41,625 nucleotides of DNA from contig JOHN01000066.1 of NCBI GenBank assembly GCA_000719695.1, positions 1-41,625 of the forward strand. Direction: 5' to 3'. How positions within the stretch are numbered: the first letter of the stretch is position 1; each line of letters begins with the position of its first letter. This document shows, one piece after another, positions 8,508 through 17,300 of this stretch. The DNA is from Streptomyces sp. NRRL F-6131. Lineage in GTDB: Bacteria > Actinomycetota > Actinomycetes > Streptomycetales > Streptomycetaceae. The translations under genes and the position numbers were made by a program. Below the pieces are notes generated by a model. That model was given only the letters and a program-made list of their open reading frames with translations. It ran no database searches and had not been told where the DNA came from.

Positions 8508-8536
8508 AGGCTAAACCGGTTCAGAGGGGCTGTCAA
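8508..8536 (-). promoter_or_regulatory. GH85 operon promoter inside the 3' end of lacI
   Basis: On the minus strand, TTGACA (8531-8536), a 17-base spacer and TAGCCT (8508-8513) form a near-consensus vegetative promoter. The spacer and -10 box contain the operator palindrome. The -35 and spacer lie within the last codons of lacI. Transcription would start near 8500, giving a leader of roughly 300 bases before the GH85 start codon. Confidence 0.65.
8511..8524. promoter_or_regulatory. LacI-family operator, site 1
   Basis: CTAAACCGGTTCAG is one base from the perfect palindrome CTAAACCGGTTTAG, with the central CCGG typical of LacI/GalR half-sites. It overlaps the -10 and spacer of the GH85 promoter, and its TAG is the lacI stop codon. 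A sister site lies at 9646-9659. Repression by occluding RNA polymerase is inferred. Confidence 0.75.
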
Positions 8537-9587
8537 CGGTGTCGGTGGAGATCACTCCCGCCGGTGAACCGCCGGCCGGCGGCGAGGTGGACTCCCGCAC
8601 GGTGAGCCGGGGCGTCGGCATCTGCAGGTCACGGCCGGGGCCGGCGTCGTCGATCACGGCCAGCAGACTGGCCGCCACCTGCTCGCCGAGCGCGAAGGTG
8701 TCCCGGCTGAGCGCGGTGAGCGGCGGGTGCACGATCCGGGCCAGCACCGAGTCGTCGAAGGAGACGACGGACAGCTCGCCGGGCACGGCCACGCCCATCT
8801 CGCCGGCCACCCCGAGGCCGGCCACCGCCATCACGTCGCTGTCGTAGACGATCGCGGTGGGCCGCCGGGGCCGGGAGAGCAGGGTGCGGGTGGCGGCGGC
8901 GCCCTCGGCGTCGCTGAAGTCGGTGGGCACCGAGACGGCCTCCTCCAGCCCGAGCCGGCGGGAGGCGTCGCGCAGCGCGCGGATCCGCCGCTGGGTGTGC
9001 TGGAAGTGCGGCAGCCCGGCCAGGTGGGCGATCCGCCGGTGCCCGATGGCGGCCAGGTAGTCGACGATGGAGAGCATCGCTTCGCGGTCGTCGGCCCAGA
9101 TCCGCAGCGGTCCGGCGCCCTTGCCGGGGCCGCCGAGCACGACGGCGGGCAGGCCGAGCCCGTCGAGCACGGCCAGCCTGGGGTCGCGCAGCTGGAGGTC
9201 GACCACGATGAAGCCGTCGACCCGGTGCTCCGAGGTCCAGCGCCGGTAGACCTCGATCTCGGCGGCGGTGTCCTCGACCACCATGAGGTGCAGCGCGACG
9301 GAGTGCGCGGAGAGCACGGCCTGGAGGCCGGAGAGCAGTTGGCTGAAGAACGGCTCCACGCCGATGGTCCTGGCGGGGCGGGCGATCACCAGTCCGACCG
9401 CGTCCGCCTTCGCCCCGCCGAGGGCGCGCGCGGCACTGTGCGGCCGCCAGTTCATCTCCTCCGCGACGCTCAGGATCCGCGCCCTGGTCGCCTCGCTCAC
9501 CCCGGGGCGGCCGTTGAGCGCGAAGGACACCGCGCCCTTGGAGACTCCGGCCCGACGGGCGATGTCGGCGATGGTCGGTCTGCCCAC
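8511..9587 (-). CDS. LacI-family repressor of the N-glycan locus
   Basis: 358 aa. The N-terminal LacI helix-turn-helix is clear: TIADIARRAGVSKGAVSFAL (about residues 4-23). The hinge-helix region NWRPHSAARALGGAKADAVG follows. The rest is a periplasmic-binding-protein-like effector domain (VDGFIVVDLQL, GHRRIAHLAG, TAIVYDSDVMAVAGL). The start is GTG at 9585-9587 with GAGAGGAG upstream. It sits between the two divergent carbohydrate operons, and both promoters carry the same palindrome, so it very probably represses both and its own gene. The effector is likely mannose, a mannoside or an N-glycan fragment, but that is inference. Its stop codon is part of an operator. Confidence 0.93.
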   Translation of the reverse strand: MGRPTIADIARRAGVSKGAVSFALNGRPGVSEATRARILSVAEEMNWRPHSAARALGGAKADAVGLVIARPARTIGVEPFFSQLLSGLQAVLSAHSVALHLMVVEDTAAEIEVYRRWTSEHRVDGFIVVDLQLRDPRLAVLDGLGLPAVVLGGPGKGAGPLRIWADDREAMLSIVDYLAAIGHRRIAHLAGLPHFQHTQRRIRALRDASRRLGLEEAVSVPTDFSDAEGAAATRTLLSRPRRPTAIVYDSDVMAVAGLGVAGEMGVAVPGELSVVSFDDSVLARIVHPPLTALSRDTFALGEQVAASLLAVIDDAGPGRDLQMPTPRLTVRESTSPPAGGSPAGVISTDTVDSPSEPV

Positions 9588-9604
9588 GGGTTCCGACTCC
9601 TCTC

Positions 9605-9634
9605 TTGACAGCCAAGTTTAGGCGGGAGCATAGT
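9605..9634 (+). promoter_or_regulatory. Promoter of the transporter/mannosidase operon
   Basis: TTGACA at 9605-9610 and CATAGT at 9629-9634 are separated by 18 bases. Transcription would start near 9641, so the operator at 9646-9659 would lie just downstream of the start site, a classic roadblock position. It overlaps the divergent lacI promoter. Confidence 0.65.
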
Positions 9635-9642
9635 CCCTGCAA
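9615..9642 (-). promoter_or_regulatory. Promoter of lacI, overlapping the divergent promoter
   Basis: On the minus strand TTGCAG (9637-9642), a 16-base spacer and TAAACT (9615-9620) make a plausible promoter about 28 bases from the lacI GTG. It overlaps the rightward promoter, and its -35 lies next to operator site 2, so autoregulation is likely. Confidence 0.5.
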
Positions 9643-9645
9643 CAG

Positions 9646-9659
9646 CTAGACCGGTTTAG
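9646..9659. promoter_or_regulatory. LacI-family operator, site 2
   Basis: CTAGACCGGTTTAG differs from the symmetric consensus CTAAACCGGTTTAG by one base. It lies in the 151-bp divergent region between lacI and the binding-protein gene, just after the predicted rightward start site. Confidence 0.75.
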
Positions 9660-9738
9660 TAAGACAGGTTCCGAAACCCAGCGCAATCCCCGAAGCATCC
9701 CCTCCCCCACCCACCACCCCAGGATCGGGAGAACCCTC

Positions 9739-11028
9739 ATGCGAAGAATCCGGGCGGCAGTGACGACGGCGGTGCTCGCCGCCACCGTGCTCACGGGCTG
9801 CGGACTCGGCTCCGACGGTGCCGGCAGCAACGACAACGCGGCGAGCGCCGCCGCCACCGGCGAGGTCAAGGGCAAGGTCTCGCTGCAAACCTGGGCGCTG
9901 AAGCCGAAGTTCACCGACTACGTGCAGGGCGTGATCGCCGGCTTCAAGCAGAAGTACCCGGGCGTCGAGGTCGACTGGCTGGACCAGCCCGGCGACGGCT
10001 ACTCCGACAAGGTGCTCAGCCAGGCCGCCGCCGGCACCCTGCCGGACGTGGTCAACCTCCCGCCGGACTTCGCCCTCCCGCTGGCCAAGCAGGGCCTGCT
10101 GCTGGACGTCGCCAAGGCCGACCCGAAGCTCGCCGACGAGTACGTGGCCGGCGGCCTCGACGCCTACCGGTTCGCCGGCCAGGACGGCACCTTCGGTTAC
10201 CCCTGGTACCTCAACACCGACGTCAACTACTGGAACTCCGAGCTGCTCACCAAGTACGGCCTGGATCCGAAGCACCTCCCCGGCAGCCTCGACGAACTGA
10301 TCGCCCAGGCCCGGACCATGAAGGAGAAGGCCGGCGGCTCGGTCTACCTGATGAGCCGCAAGCCCGGCCTCGGCGACCTGGTCGACGCGGGCGTCAAGGT
10401 GATGGCCGACGACGGCAAGTCGTTCACCTTCAACACCCCCGAGGCCGCCGCGCTGCTGGACAAGTACCGCGCCGCGTTCAAGGAGGGGCTGCTGCCGAAC
10501 GACGTGCTCACCGACACCTACGCCGGCAATTCCAAGCTCTTCGCCGCCGGCACGGCGGCCTGGACCACCGGCGGTGCCAACTTCATCACCAGCCTCGCCA
10601 CCGACAACCCGACCCTCGCCCCCAAGGTCGTCTCCTCCCCGTCGATGGGCACCCCGCCGCTCTACGTCCAGGGCGTGTCCGTCCCGAAGAGCACCAAGAA
10701 CGCGGCCGCCGCGGTGGCGCTGGCCCGCTGGGTCACCAGCCCCGAGAACCAGGCCGCGTTCTCCCGGCTGACCAGCATCTTCCCGTCCACCAAGGCCTCC
10801 GCCAACGACCCGTTGTTCAGCAAGTCCGACGGCACCAACGCCGGTGACGCCAAGGTCGTCGCGTTCGGCTCGCTCGCCAAGGCGAAGATGCTCCAGCCCG
10901 TCCAGGTGGACGACGCGATGAGCACCGTCGTCAAGCAGCAGTTCGCCCTGGCGATCAGCGGCGACACCAGCGCCAAGCAGGCCCTGGACACCGCCGTCGA
11001 GCGGTGCAACCAGCTGCTCAAGGGCTGA
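9739..11028 (+). CDS. Sugar ABC transporter substrate-binding lipoprotein (family 1)
   Basis: 429 aa. A signal peptide with lipobox VLTGC (lipidated Cys21) tethers it to the outer face of the membrane. The body is MalE/family-1 like: VSLQTWALKPKFTDYVQGVI, then DVVNLPPDFALPLAKQGLL, YPWYLNTDVNYWNSELLTKY and the C-terminal MQPVQVDD-like segment. It would capture the oligosaccharide released by the secreted GH85 enzyme and deliver it to the two permeases downstream. The ATG has GGGAG seven bases before it. It is the first gene of the rightward operon, directly controlled by operator site 2. A strong intergenic hairpin follows it. The substrate Man(n)GlcNAc is inferred from context. Confidence 0.92.
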   Translation: MRRIRAAVTTAVLAATVLTGCGLGSDGAGSNDNAASAAATGEVKGKVSLQTWALKPKFTDYVQGVIAGFKQKYPGVEVDWLDQPGDGYSDKVLSQAAAGTLPDVVNLPPDFALPLAKQGLLLDVAKADPKLADEYVAGGLDAYRFAGQDGTFGYPWYLNTDVNYWNSELLTKYGLDPKHLPGSLDELIAQARTMKEKAGGSVYLMSRKPGLGDLVDAGVKVMADDGKSFTFNTPEAAALLDKYRAAFKEGLLPNDVLTDTYAGNSKLFAAGTAAWTTGGANFITSLATDNPTLAPKVVSSPSMGTPPLYVQGVSVPKSTKNAAAAVALARWVTSPENQAAFSRLTSIFPSTKASANDPLFSKSDGTNAGDAKVVAFGSLAKAKMLQPVQVDDAMSTVVKQQFALAISGDTSAKQALDTAVERCNQLLKG

Positions 11029-11071
11029 TCCCCGGCCGCACCCCCCGGACCGCTGACGCGGCGGCCCCGCC

Positions 11072-11152
11072 CCCGGGGCCCGTCTTCAAACCCCCGTCGT
11101 CCGCCCGGAGGGCGGGCGCCCCGCAGGCGGGCGTCTGAAGACGGCCCCCGGG
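11072..11152. repeat. Long intergenic inverted repeat after the binding-protein gene
   Basis: CCCGGGGCCCGTCTTCA (11072-11088) pairs with TGAAGACGGCCCCCGGG (11136-11152) with one mismatch in 17. The loop contains a smaller CGCCCGGAGGGCG hairpin. It lies between the binding-protein stop and the first permease start. By analogy with malE-malF gaps it may protect the upstream mRNA or cause partial termination, giving more binder than permease. Confidence 0.75.
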
Positions 11153-11227
11153 AGCCGCCGCCCCACCGGGAACCACCCGCACCGCCAGGGCGCGTCCCGA
11201 CCCGCCCCAGCCCCAGGAAGGCAAGGC

Positions 11228-12100
11228 ATGACCCACCGGCGCTGGTTCACCCCCTGGCTGCTCGCCGGGCCCGCACTGATCTGGCTGGCCGTCTTCAACC
11301 TCTGGCCGGCCGCCAACACGGTGATCCTGTCGTTCACCAACGCCAAGCCCCTGGGCGGCGGGCGGTTCACCGGCCTCGAGAACTACCGACGCGCCTTCAG
11401 CGACGAGCAGTTGACCGACGCCCTGCTCAACTCCGTCGTCTACCTGCTGATCTGCCTGCCGCTGCTGACCGTCCTGCCGCTGCTGCTCGCCCTGCTCGTC
11501 CAGCGCAAGCTGCCCGGCATCACCTTCTTCCGCACCGCCTTCTACACCCCCGTCGTCGCCTCCGCCGTCGTGGTCGCGCTGATCTGGGGCTGGGTGCTGG
11601 ACGACCGCGGCCTGGTCAACGGCATGCTCCGGCAGACCGGGCTGGCCGACTCACCGGTCCCCTTCCTCACCGACCGCTGGCTGCTGCTGTTCAGCGCGAT
11701 CGCCCTGACCACCTGGAAGGGCCTCGGCTACTACATGGTCATCTACCTGTCGGCGCTGGCCAACGTCGGCCGGGAGCTGCACGAGGCCGCCGCCGTGGAC
11801 GGCGCCGGCACGCTGCGCCGCTTCTGGCACGTCACCCTGCCCGGGGTGCGGCCCACCATGGTGCTGATCTCCGTGCTGATCTCGGTCTCCTCGCTGCGGG
11901 TCTTCTCCGAGCTGTACGTGCTCTCCAACGGCACCGGCGGCCCCGGCGGCCGGGACATGTCGGTGGTCATGCTGATCCAGATGTACAGCCGCGGCTTCAC
12001 CGGCCACCTCGGCTACGCCTCGGCGCTCAGCCTGCTGCTCTTCCTCATCACCCTCGGCCCGATGCTGCTGCTGACGCGCCTCAACCGGAAGGCGGTCTGA
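11228..12100 (+). CDS. Sugar ABC transporter permease, MalF type
   Basis: 290 aa, six predicted membrane helices. It opens with WFTPWLLAGPALIWLAVFNL, and the conserved cytoplasmic EAA loop reads ELHEAAAVDGAGTLRRFWHV followed by LPG. This loop contacts the ATPase in binding-protein-dependent sugar importers. The ATG has GGAAGG eight bases upstream. Only three bases separate its stop from the next permease gene, so the two are co-translated. No ATPase gene is present in the operon. Streptomycetes commonly energise such carbohydrate permeases with the shared ATPase MsiK, which I infer here. Confidence 0.93.
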   Translation: MTHRRWFTPWLLAGPALIWLAVFNLWPAANTVILSFTNAKPLGGGRFTGLENYRRAFSDEQLTDALLNSVVYLLICLPLLTVLPLLLALLVQRKLPGITFFRTAFYTPVVASAVVVALIWGWVLDDRGLVNGMLRQTGLADSPVPFLTDRWLLLFSAIALTTWKGLGYYMVIYLSALANVGRELHEAAAVDGAGTLRRFWHVTLPGVRPTMVLISVLISVSSLRVFSELYVLSNGTGGPGGRDMSVVMLIQMYSRGFTGHLGYASALSLLLFLITLGPMLLLTRLNRKAV

Positions 12101-12103
12101 ACC

Positions 12104-12952
12104 GTGAGGCGCTCCCGCAGCTTCAACACCCCCTCCGCCACCGAGACCGCGCTGCGCTACCTGCTGCTGCTGTTCGTCCTGCTGCTGGTCGTCGGGCCGT
12201 TCCTGTGGCAGCTCTCCACCTCCCTCAAGAGCCCGGGCGAGGACGTCCACTCCGCCACCCCGCACTTCCTCCCCGACCACCCGACCGTGGAGAACTACCT
12301 CAAGGTCGCCGACACCATCCCGGTCTGGACGTACGCCGCCAACTCGCTGGTCGTCGCCGGCATCGCGATCCTCGGCAACGTGGTCGGCTGCACCCTGGCC
12401 GGCTACGCCCTCGCCAAGCTGCGCTTCCGCGGCGCCCGGCTGGTGTTCGGCCTCCTGCTGGCCACCCTGGTCCTGCCCGGCGAGGCCACCATCGTCTCCC
12501 AGTACGTGACCGTGCGCAGCCTGGGCCTGGCCGACACCCTGACCGGCGTCGCCCTGCCCGGCGCGCTCGCCATGCTCAACGTGCTGCTGATGCGCACCGC
12601 CTTCGCCGCCGTCCCGCCCGAGCTGGACCAGGCGGCGCTGGTCGACGGCGCCAACGTCTGGCAGCGGCTCTGGCACGTCGGCCTGCCGAACGTGCGCGGC
12701 ATGCTCAGCGTGATCGTGATCTTCACCTTCATCGGCGCCTGGGACGACTTCCTCTGGCCGCTGATCGTGCTCAACGACCCGCAGAAGTACACCCTGACGG
12801 TCGGTCTGCAGTACCTCAACGGCACCTTCAGCGCCAACCCCCGGCTGATCGCGGCCGGCACCATGATCGCCTTCCTGCCGATCGTCGTGGTGTTCGCGGT
12901 GTGCCAGCGGTTCTTCTTCAAGGGTGTGGAGGAGGGCGCCGTGAAGGGCTGA
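12104..12952 (+). CDS. Sugar ABC transporter permease, MalG type
   Basis: 282 aa starting at GTG 12104. Hydrophobic helices begin with ALRYLLLLFVLLLVVGPFLW. The EAA-type motif is DQAALVDGANVWQRLWHVGL followed by PN (about residues 180-200), and a late helix is FIGAWDDFLWPLIVL. It is the MalG-like partner of the preceding permease, and the pair forms the membrane channel for the imported oligosaccharide. The C-terminus ends in the usual short cytoplasmic tail (QRFFFKGVEEGAVKG). Confidence 0.93.
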   Translation: MRRSRSFNTPSATETALRYLLLLFVLLLVVGPFLWQLSTSLKSPGEDVHSATPHFLPDHPTVENYLKVADTIPVWTYAANSLVVAGIAILGNVVGCTLAGYALAKLRFRGARLVFGLLLATLVLPGEATIVSQYVTVRSLGLADTLTGVALPGALAMLNVLLMRTAFAAVPPELDQAALVDGANVWQRLWHVGLPNVRGMLSVIVIFTFIGAWDDFLWPLIVLNDPQKYTLTVGLQYLNGTFSANPRLIAAGTMIAFLPIVVVFAVCQRFFFKGVEEGAVKG

Positions 12953-13010
12953 GCCCGCCCCGGACCCCGCACCGGACCGCACCGCCGTTCTCCACGAGGA
13001 GCCACCGACC

Positions 13011-14276
13011 ATGACCACCGCTCCGCGGACCACGCCCCCGCGCTTCGGCGTCAACTACACGCCCACCGCCGGCTGGTTCCACCACTGGCTCGACTTCGAC
13101 CTCGACGCCGTCCGCGCCGACCTCGACTCGATCGCCGCGCTCGGCCTCGACCACGTCCGGGTGTTCCCGCTCTGGCCGCTGTTCCAGCCCAACCGGACGC
13201 TGATCCGCCCGCGCGCCGTCGAGCAGCTCGCGGCGCTGGTGGACGCGGCCGGGGAGCGCGGCCTCGACGTCGCGGTGGACGGCCTCCAGGGCCACCTGTC
13301 CAGCTTCGACTTCGAGCCCGCCTGGATCCGGACCTGGCACCGCCGGAACATGTTCACCGACCCGGACGTTGTCGACGGCCAGGCCGCCTATCTGGGCACC
13401 CTGGCCGCCGCCCTCGCCGACCGGCCCAACTTCCTCGGCATGACGGTCGGCAACGAGGTCAACCAGTTCTCCGGCGAGCCGCACCCCGACCCGCACGGGG
13501 CCACCCCCGAGGAGGCCGACGCCTGGCTGCGCCGGATGGTCGACGCCTGCGAGCGGGGCGCCCCCGGCCGCCTCCACCTGCACGCCTCCTACGACGCGGC
13601 CTGGTACCTGGACGAGCACCCGTTCACCCCCTGGCACTCGGCCCGGATCGGCGCCGCCACCGCCGTGCACTCCTGGGTGTTCAACGGCACCGCACAGCGC
13701 TACGGCGCCCGCTCCACCGCGAGCGACCAGCACGCCGCCTACCTGGTGGAGCTGTCCAAGGCCTGGGCCGAGGACCCGCACCGCCCGGTCTGGCTGCAGG
13801 AGGTCGGTGCCCCGGCCCCGCACATCACCGCCGCGGACGCCGCCCGGTTCACCGGCGCGACGGTGGACGCGGTGCTGGACTGCCCCGACCTGTGGGGCGT
13901 CACCTGGTGGTGCTCGCACGACGTGGACCGCTCGCTGGCCGACTTCCCCGAGCTGGAGTACAGCCTCGGCCTGCTGACCTGCGACCGGCGGGTCAAGCCG
14001 GCCGGCGAGCGGCTGGCCGCCGCCGTCGCCGGACTGCGCGACGGCTGGCGGGCGCCCGCCCCGCGCGGCACCGCCGTGGTGGTCGCCACCGGGGACGAGG
14101 TCACCGCGCCCAGGCGCTCGGTCTGCGGGCCGGGCGGCGCCGTGTTCGAGGCGTTCATGCGGCTGGCCGCCGACGGCGCCCGGCCGACCACCGTGCTCGC
14201 CGAGCGCGCCGGGGACGCCGCCCACCTCGCCGCCCGCGGCATCACCGAGCTCGTCCACCCCGACGACGTCCACTGA
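13011..14276 (+). CDS. GH5-like glycosidase, candidate beta-mannosidase of the N-glycan core (GH5_18-like)
   Basis: 421 aa, TIM-barrel glycosidase without signal peptide, so cytoplasmic. It opens with RFGVNYTPTAGWFHHWLDFD. The acid/base is predicted as E149 in LGMTVGNEVNQFSG (the family 'NE' motif) and the nucleophile as E264 in RPVWLQEVGAP. GH5 subfamily 18 members studied in bifidobacteria cleave Man-beta-1,4-GlcNAc left after alpha-mannosidase trimming. That role fits this locus exactly, though subfamily assignment needs alignment. The residues beyond about 350 form an additional C-terminal region. The start has GAGGAG 11 bases upstream. It lies between the importer genes and a second GH38. 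Confidence 0.85.
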   Translation: MTTAPRTTPPRFGVNYTPTAGWFHHWLDFDLDAVRADLDSIAALGLDHVRVFPLWPLFQPNRTLIRPRAVEQLAALVDAAGERGLDVAVDGLQGHLSSFDFEPAWIRTWHRRNMFTDPDVVDGQAAYLGTLAAALADRPNFLGMTVGNEVNQFSGEPHPDPHGATPEEADAWLRRMVDACERGAPGRLHLHASYDAAWYLDEHPFTPWHSARIGAATAVHSWVFNGTAQRYGARSTASDQHAAYLVELSKAWAEDPHRPVWLQEVGAPAPHITAADAARFTGATVDAVLDCPDLWGVTWWCSHDVDRSLADFPELEYSLGLLTCDRRVKPAGERLAAAVAGLRDGWRAPAPRGTAVVVATGDEVTAPRRSVCGPGGAVFEAFMRLAADGARPTTVLAERAGDAAHLAARGITELVHPDDVH

Positions 14277-14372
14277 CCCCGGCCTCGCCCTCCCCCGGCC
14301 CTCCCCGGCCCTCCCGGTTCGAGAAGCCTCGTCCGCACACCCTCGTCCGCCCGCTCAACGGAGTCCGCTGAC

Positions 14373-17300
14373 ATGCACGATGACCGCACGCTCGTCGAAG
14401 CCCGCCTCAAGCGCGTCCTGGAGGAGCGCATCCGCCCGGCGGTGTACCCCGCGTCCGTCCCGCTGACCGTCTCGATCTGGACCGCCCCCGGCGAGCCCGT
14501 CCCGGTCGCCGAGGGCCTGGCCGCGCCGCGCTCGCCGATCGCGGTCGGCGACGCCTGGGGCGCGCCCTGGGGCACCAGCTGGATCACCGTGACCGGTACG
14601 GTGCCGCAGGACTGGGCCGGGCGGACCGTCGAGGCGCTGATCGACCTCGGGTTCGACGCCAACATGCCCGGCTTCCAGTGCGAGGGCCTGGTCTACCGGC
14701 CCGACGGCACCCCGGTGAAGGGCCTCAACCCGCAGAACCAGTGGGTGCGGATCGCCGCCCCGGCGGTCGGCGGCGAGCCCGTGCTGCTGCACGTCGAGGC
14801 GGCCGCCAACCCGGTGATCCTGGACTACCACCCCTTCCTGCCCACCGAGTTGGGCGACCGGGAGACCGCCGGGGACAAGCCGCAGTACCGGCTGGAGCGG
14901 ATGGACCTCGCGGTCTTCGACGAGACGGTCTGGCAGCTGGTGATGGACCTGGAGGTGCTCGGCGAGCTGATGGCCGAGCTGCCGGTGGACGGCGCCCGCC
15001 GCTGGGACGTGCTGCGCGCGGTCGAGCGGGCCCTCGACACCGTCGACCTCCAGGACGTCAACGGCACCGCGGCGGCGGCCCGTTCCCACCTCACCGAGGT
15101 GCTGGCCGCGCCGGCCGCGCCGTCCGCGCACCGGATCAGCGCGATCGGCCACGCGCACATCGACTCGGCCTGGCTGTGGCCGCTGCGCGAGACGGTCCGC
15201 AAGGTGGCCAGGACCACCGCCAACATGACCGCGCTACTGGAGGACGAGCCGGACTTCCTCTACACGATGTCCCAGGCCCAGCAGTTCGCCTGGATCAAGG
15301 AGCACCGCCCGGAGGTGTACGCCCGGGTGAAGAAGGCGGTGGCGGACGGCCGGTTCGTCCCGGCCGGCGGCATGTGGGTGGAGTCGGACACCAACATGCC
15401 GTCCTCCGAGGCGATGGCCCGTCAGTTCGTGCACGGCAAGCGCTTCTTCCTGGAGGAGTTCGGCGTCGAGAACGAGGAGGCCTGGCTGCCGGACACCTTC
15501 GGCTTCACCGGCGGCCTGCCGCAGATCATCCGCAACGCGGGCTCCAAGTGGCTGCTGACCCAGAAGATCTCCTGGAGCCAGGTCAACAAGTTCCCGCACC
15601 ACACCTTCCTCTGGGAGGGCATCGACGGGACCAGGATCTTCACCCACTTCCCGCCGGTGGACACCTACAACTGCTCCATGAAGGGCTCCGAGATCGCCCA
15701 CGCGGCACGGAACTTCAAGGACAAGGGGGTGGCCCGGCACTCGCTGGCGCCGACCGGCTGGGGCGACGGCGGCGGCGGCACCACCCGCGAGATGGTCGCC
15801 AAGGCCGCCCGGCTGCGCGACCTGGAGGGCTCGGCCACCGTGCGCTGGGAGCGCCCGGCCGAGTTCTTCGCCAAGGCCGAGGCCGAGTACCCGAAGCCGC
15901 CGGTCTGGGTGGGCGAGCTGTACCTGGAGCTGCACCGGGCCACGCTGACCAGCCAGGCCCGGACCAAGCAGGGCAACCGGCGCAGCGAGAACCTGCTGCG
16001 CGAGGCCGAACTCTGGTGCGCCACCGCGGCGCTGCGCACCGGCCACCCCTACCCGTACGAGCGGTTGGACCGGATCTGGAAGACCGTGCTGCTGCACCAG
16101 TTCCACGACATCCTGCCGGGCTCCTCGATCGCCTGGGTGCACCGCGAGGCGGAGGCGACGTACGCGGGGCTGGCGGCCGAGCTGGAGGAGCTGATCGGCG
16201 CCGCCCAGCAGGCCCTGGCCGGCGATCCGGCGGGCGGGCGGGCGCTGGTGTTCAACGGCGCTCCGCACGGGCGCTCGGCGGTGCCCGCGGGCGGCGCGGC
16301 GGCCGCGGCGGCGGTGGCGGCCGGCGCGACCGGTGCGGGCGGCTGCGCGGTGACGGCGCGCGAGGGCGGCGGCTTCGTCCTCGACAACGGCCTGCTGCGG
16401 GTCGCGGTGGACGGCGACGGCCTGGTGGTGTCGGCGGTGGACGCGGCGAGCGGCCGGGAGGCCGTCGCCCCGGGCACCCGGGCGAACCTGCTCCAGCTGC
16501 ACCCCGACTTCCCGAACATGTGGGACGCCTGGGACGTCGACGCGTTCTACCGGAACACCGTCACCGACCTGGTCGACGCCGACGAGGTCGCGGTGCACGC
16601 CGACGGCCCCGAGGAGGTCGCGGTGCGGGTCGCCCGCTCGTTCGGCTCCTCCACCGTGGTGCAGACGCTGACCCTGCGGGCGGGCTCCGGCCGGCTGGAC
16701 ATCGACACCGAGGTGGACTGGCACGAGACGGAGAAGTTCCTGAAGGCGGCGTTCCCGCTGGACGTGCACACCGAGCGGTACGCGGCCGAGACCCAGTTCG
16801 GCCACCAGTTCCGGCCCACCCACACCAACACCAGCTGGGACGCGGCGAAGTTCGAGGCCTGCAACCACCGCTTCGTGCACCTCGCCGAGCCGGGCTGGGG
16901 CGTCGCGCTGGTCACCCCCTCGACCTACGGGCACGACGTGACCCGGACGGTGCGCGCGGCCGACGGCGGCACCACCACCACGGTCCGGTTCTCGCTGCTG
17001 CGCGCCCCGCGCTTCCCGGACCCGCGCACCGACCAGGGCCTGCACCGGTTCCGGCACGCGCTGGTGCCCGGCGCGGGGATCGGCGACGCGGTCCGCGAGG
17101 GCTACGCGGTGGGCCTGCCGGAGCGGCGGGTGACCGGCACGGCGGAGGCGGTCCGGCCGCTGGTCGCGCTGGACGAGGACGCGCTCGTGGTGAGCGCCGT
17201 CAAGCTGGCCGACGACGGCAGCGGCGACCTCGTGGTGCGGGTCTACGAAGCCGGCGGCGGCCGGGCCCGGGGGCGGCTGACGACGTCCTTCCCGCTGGCC

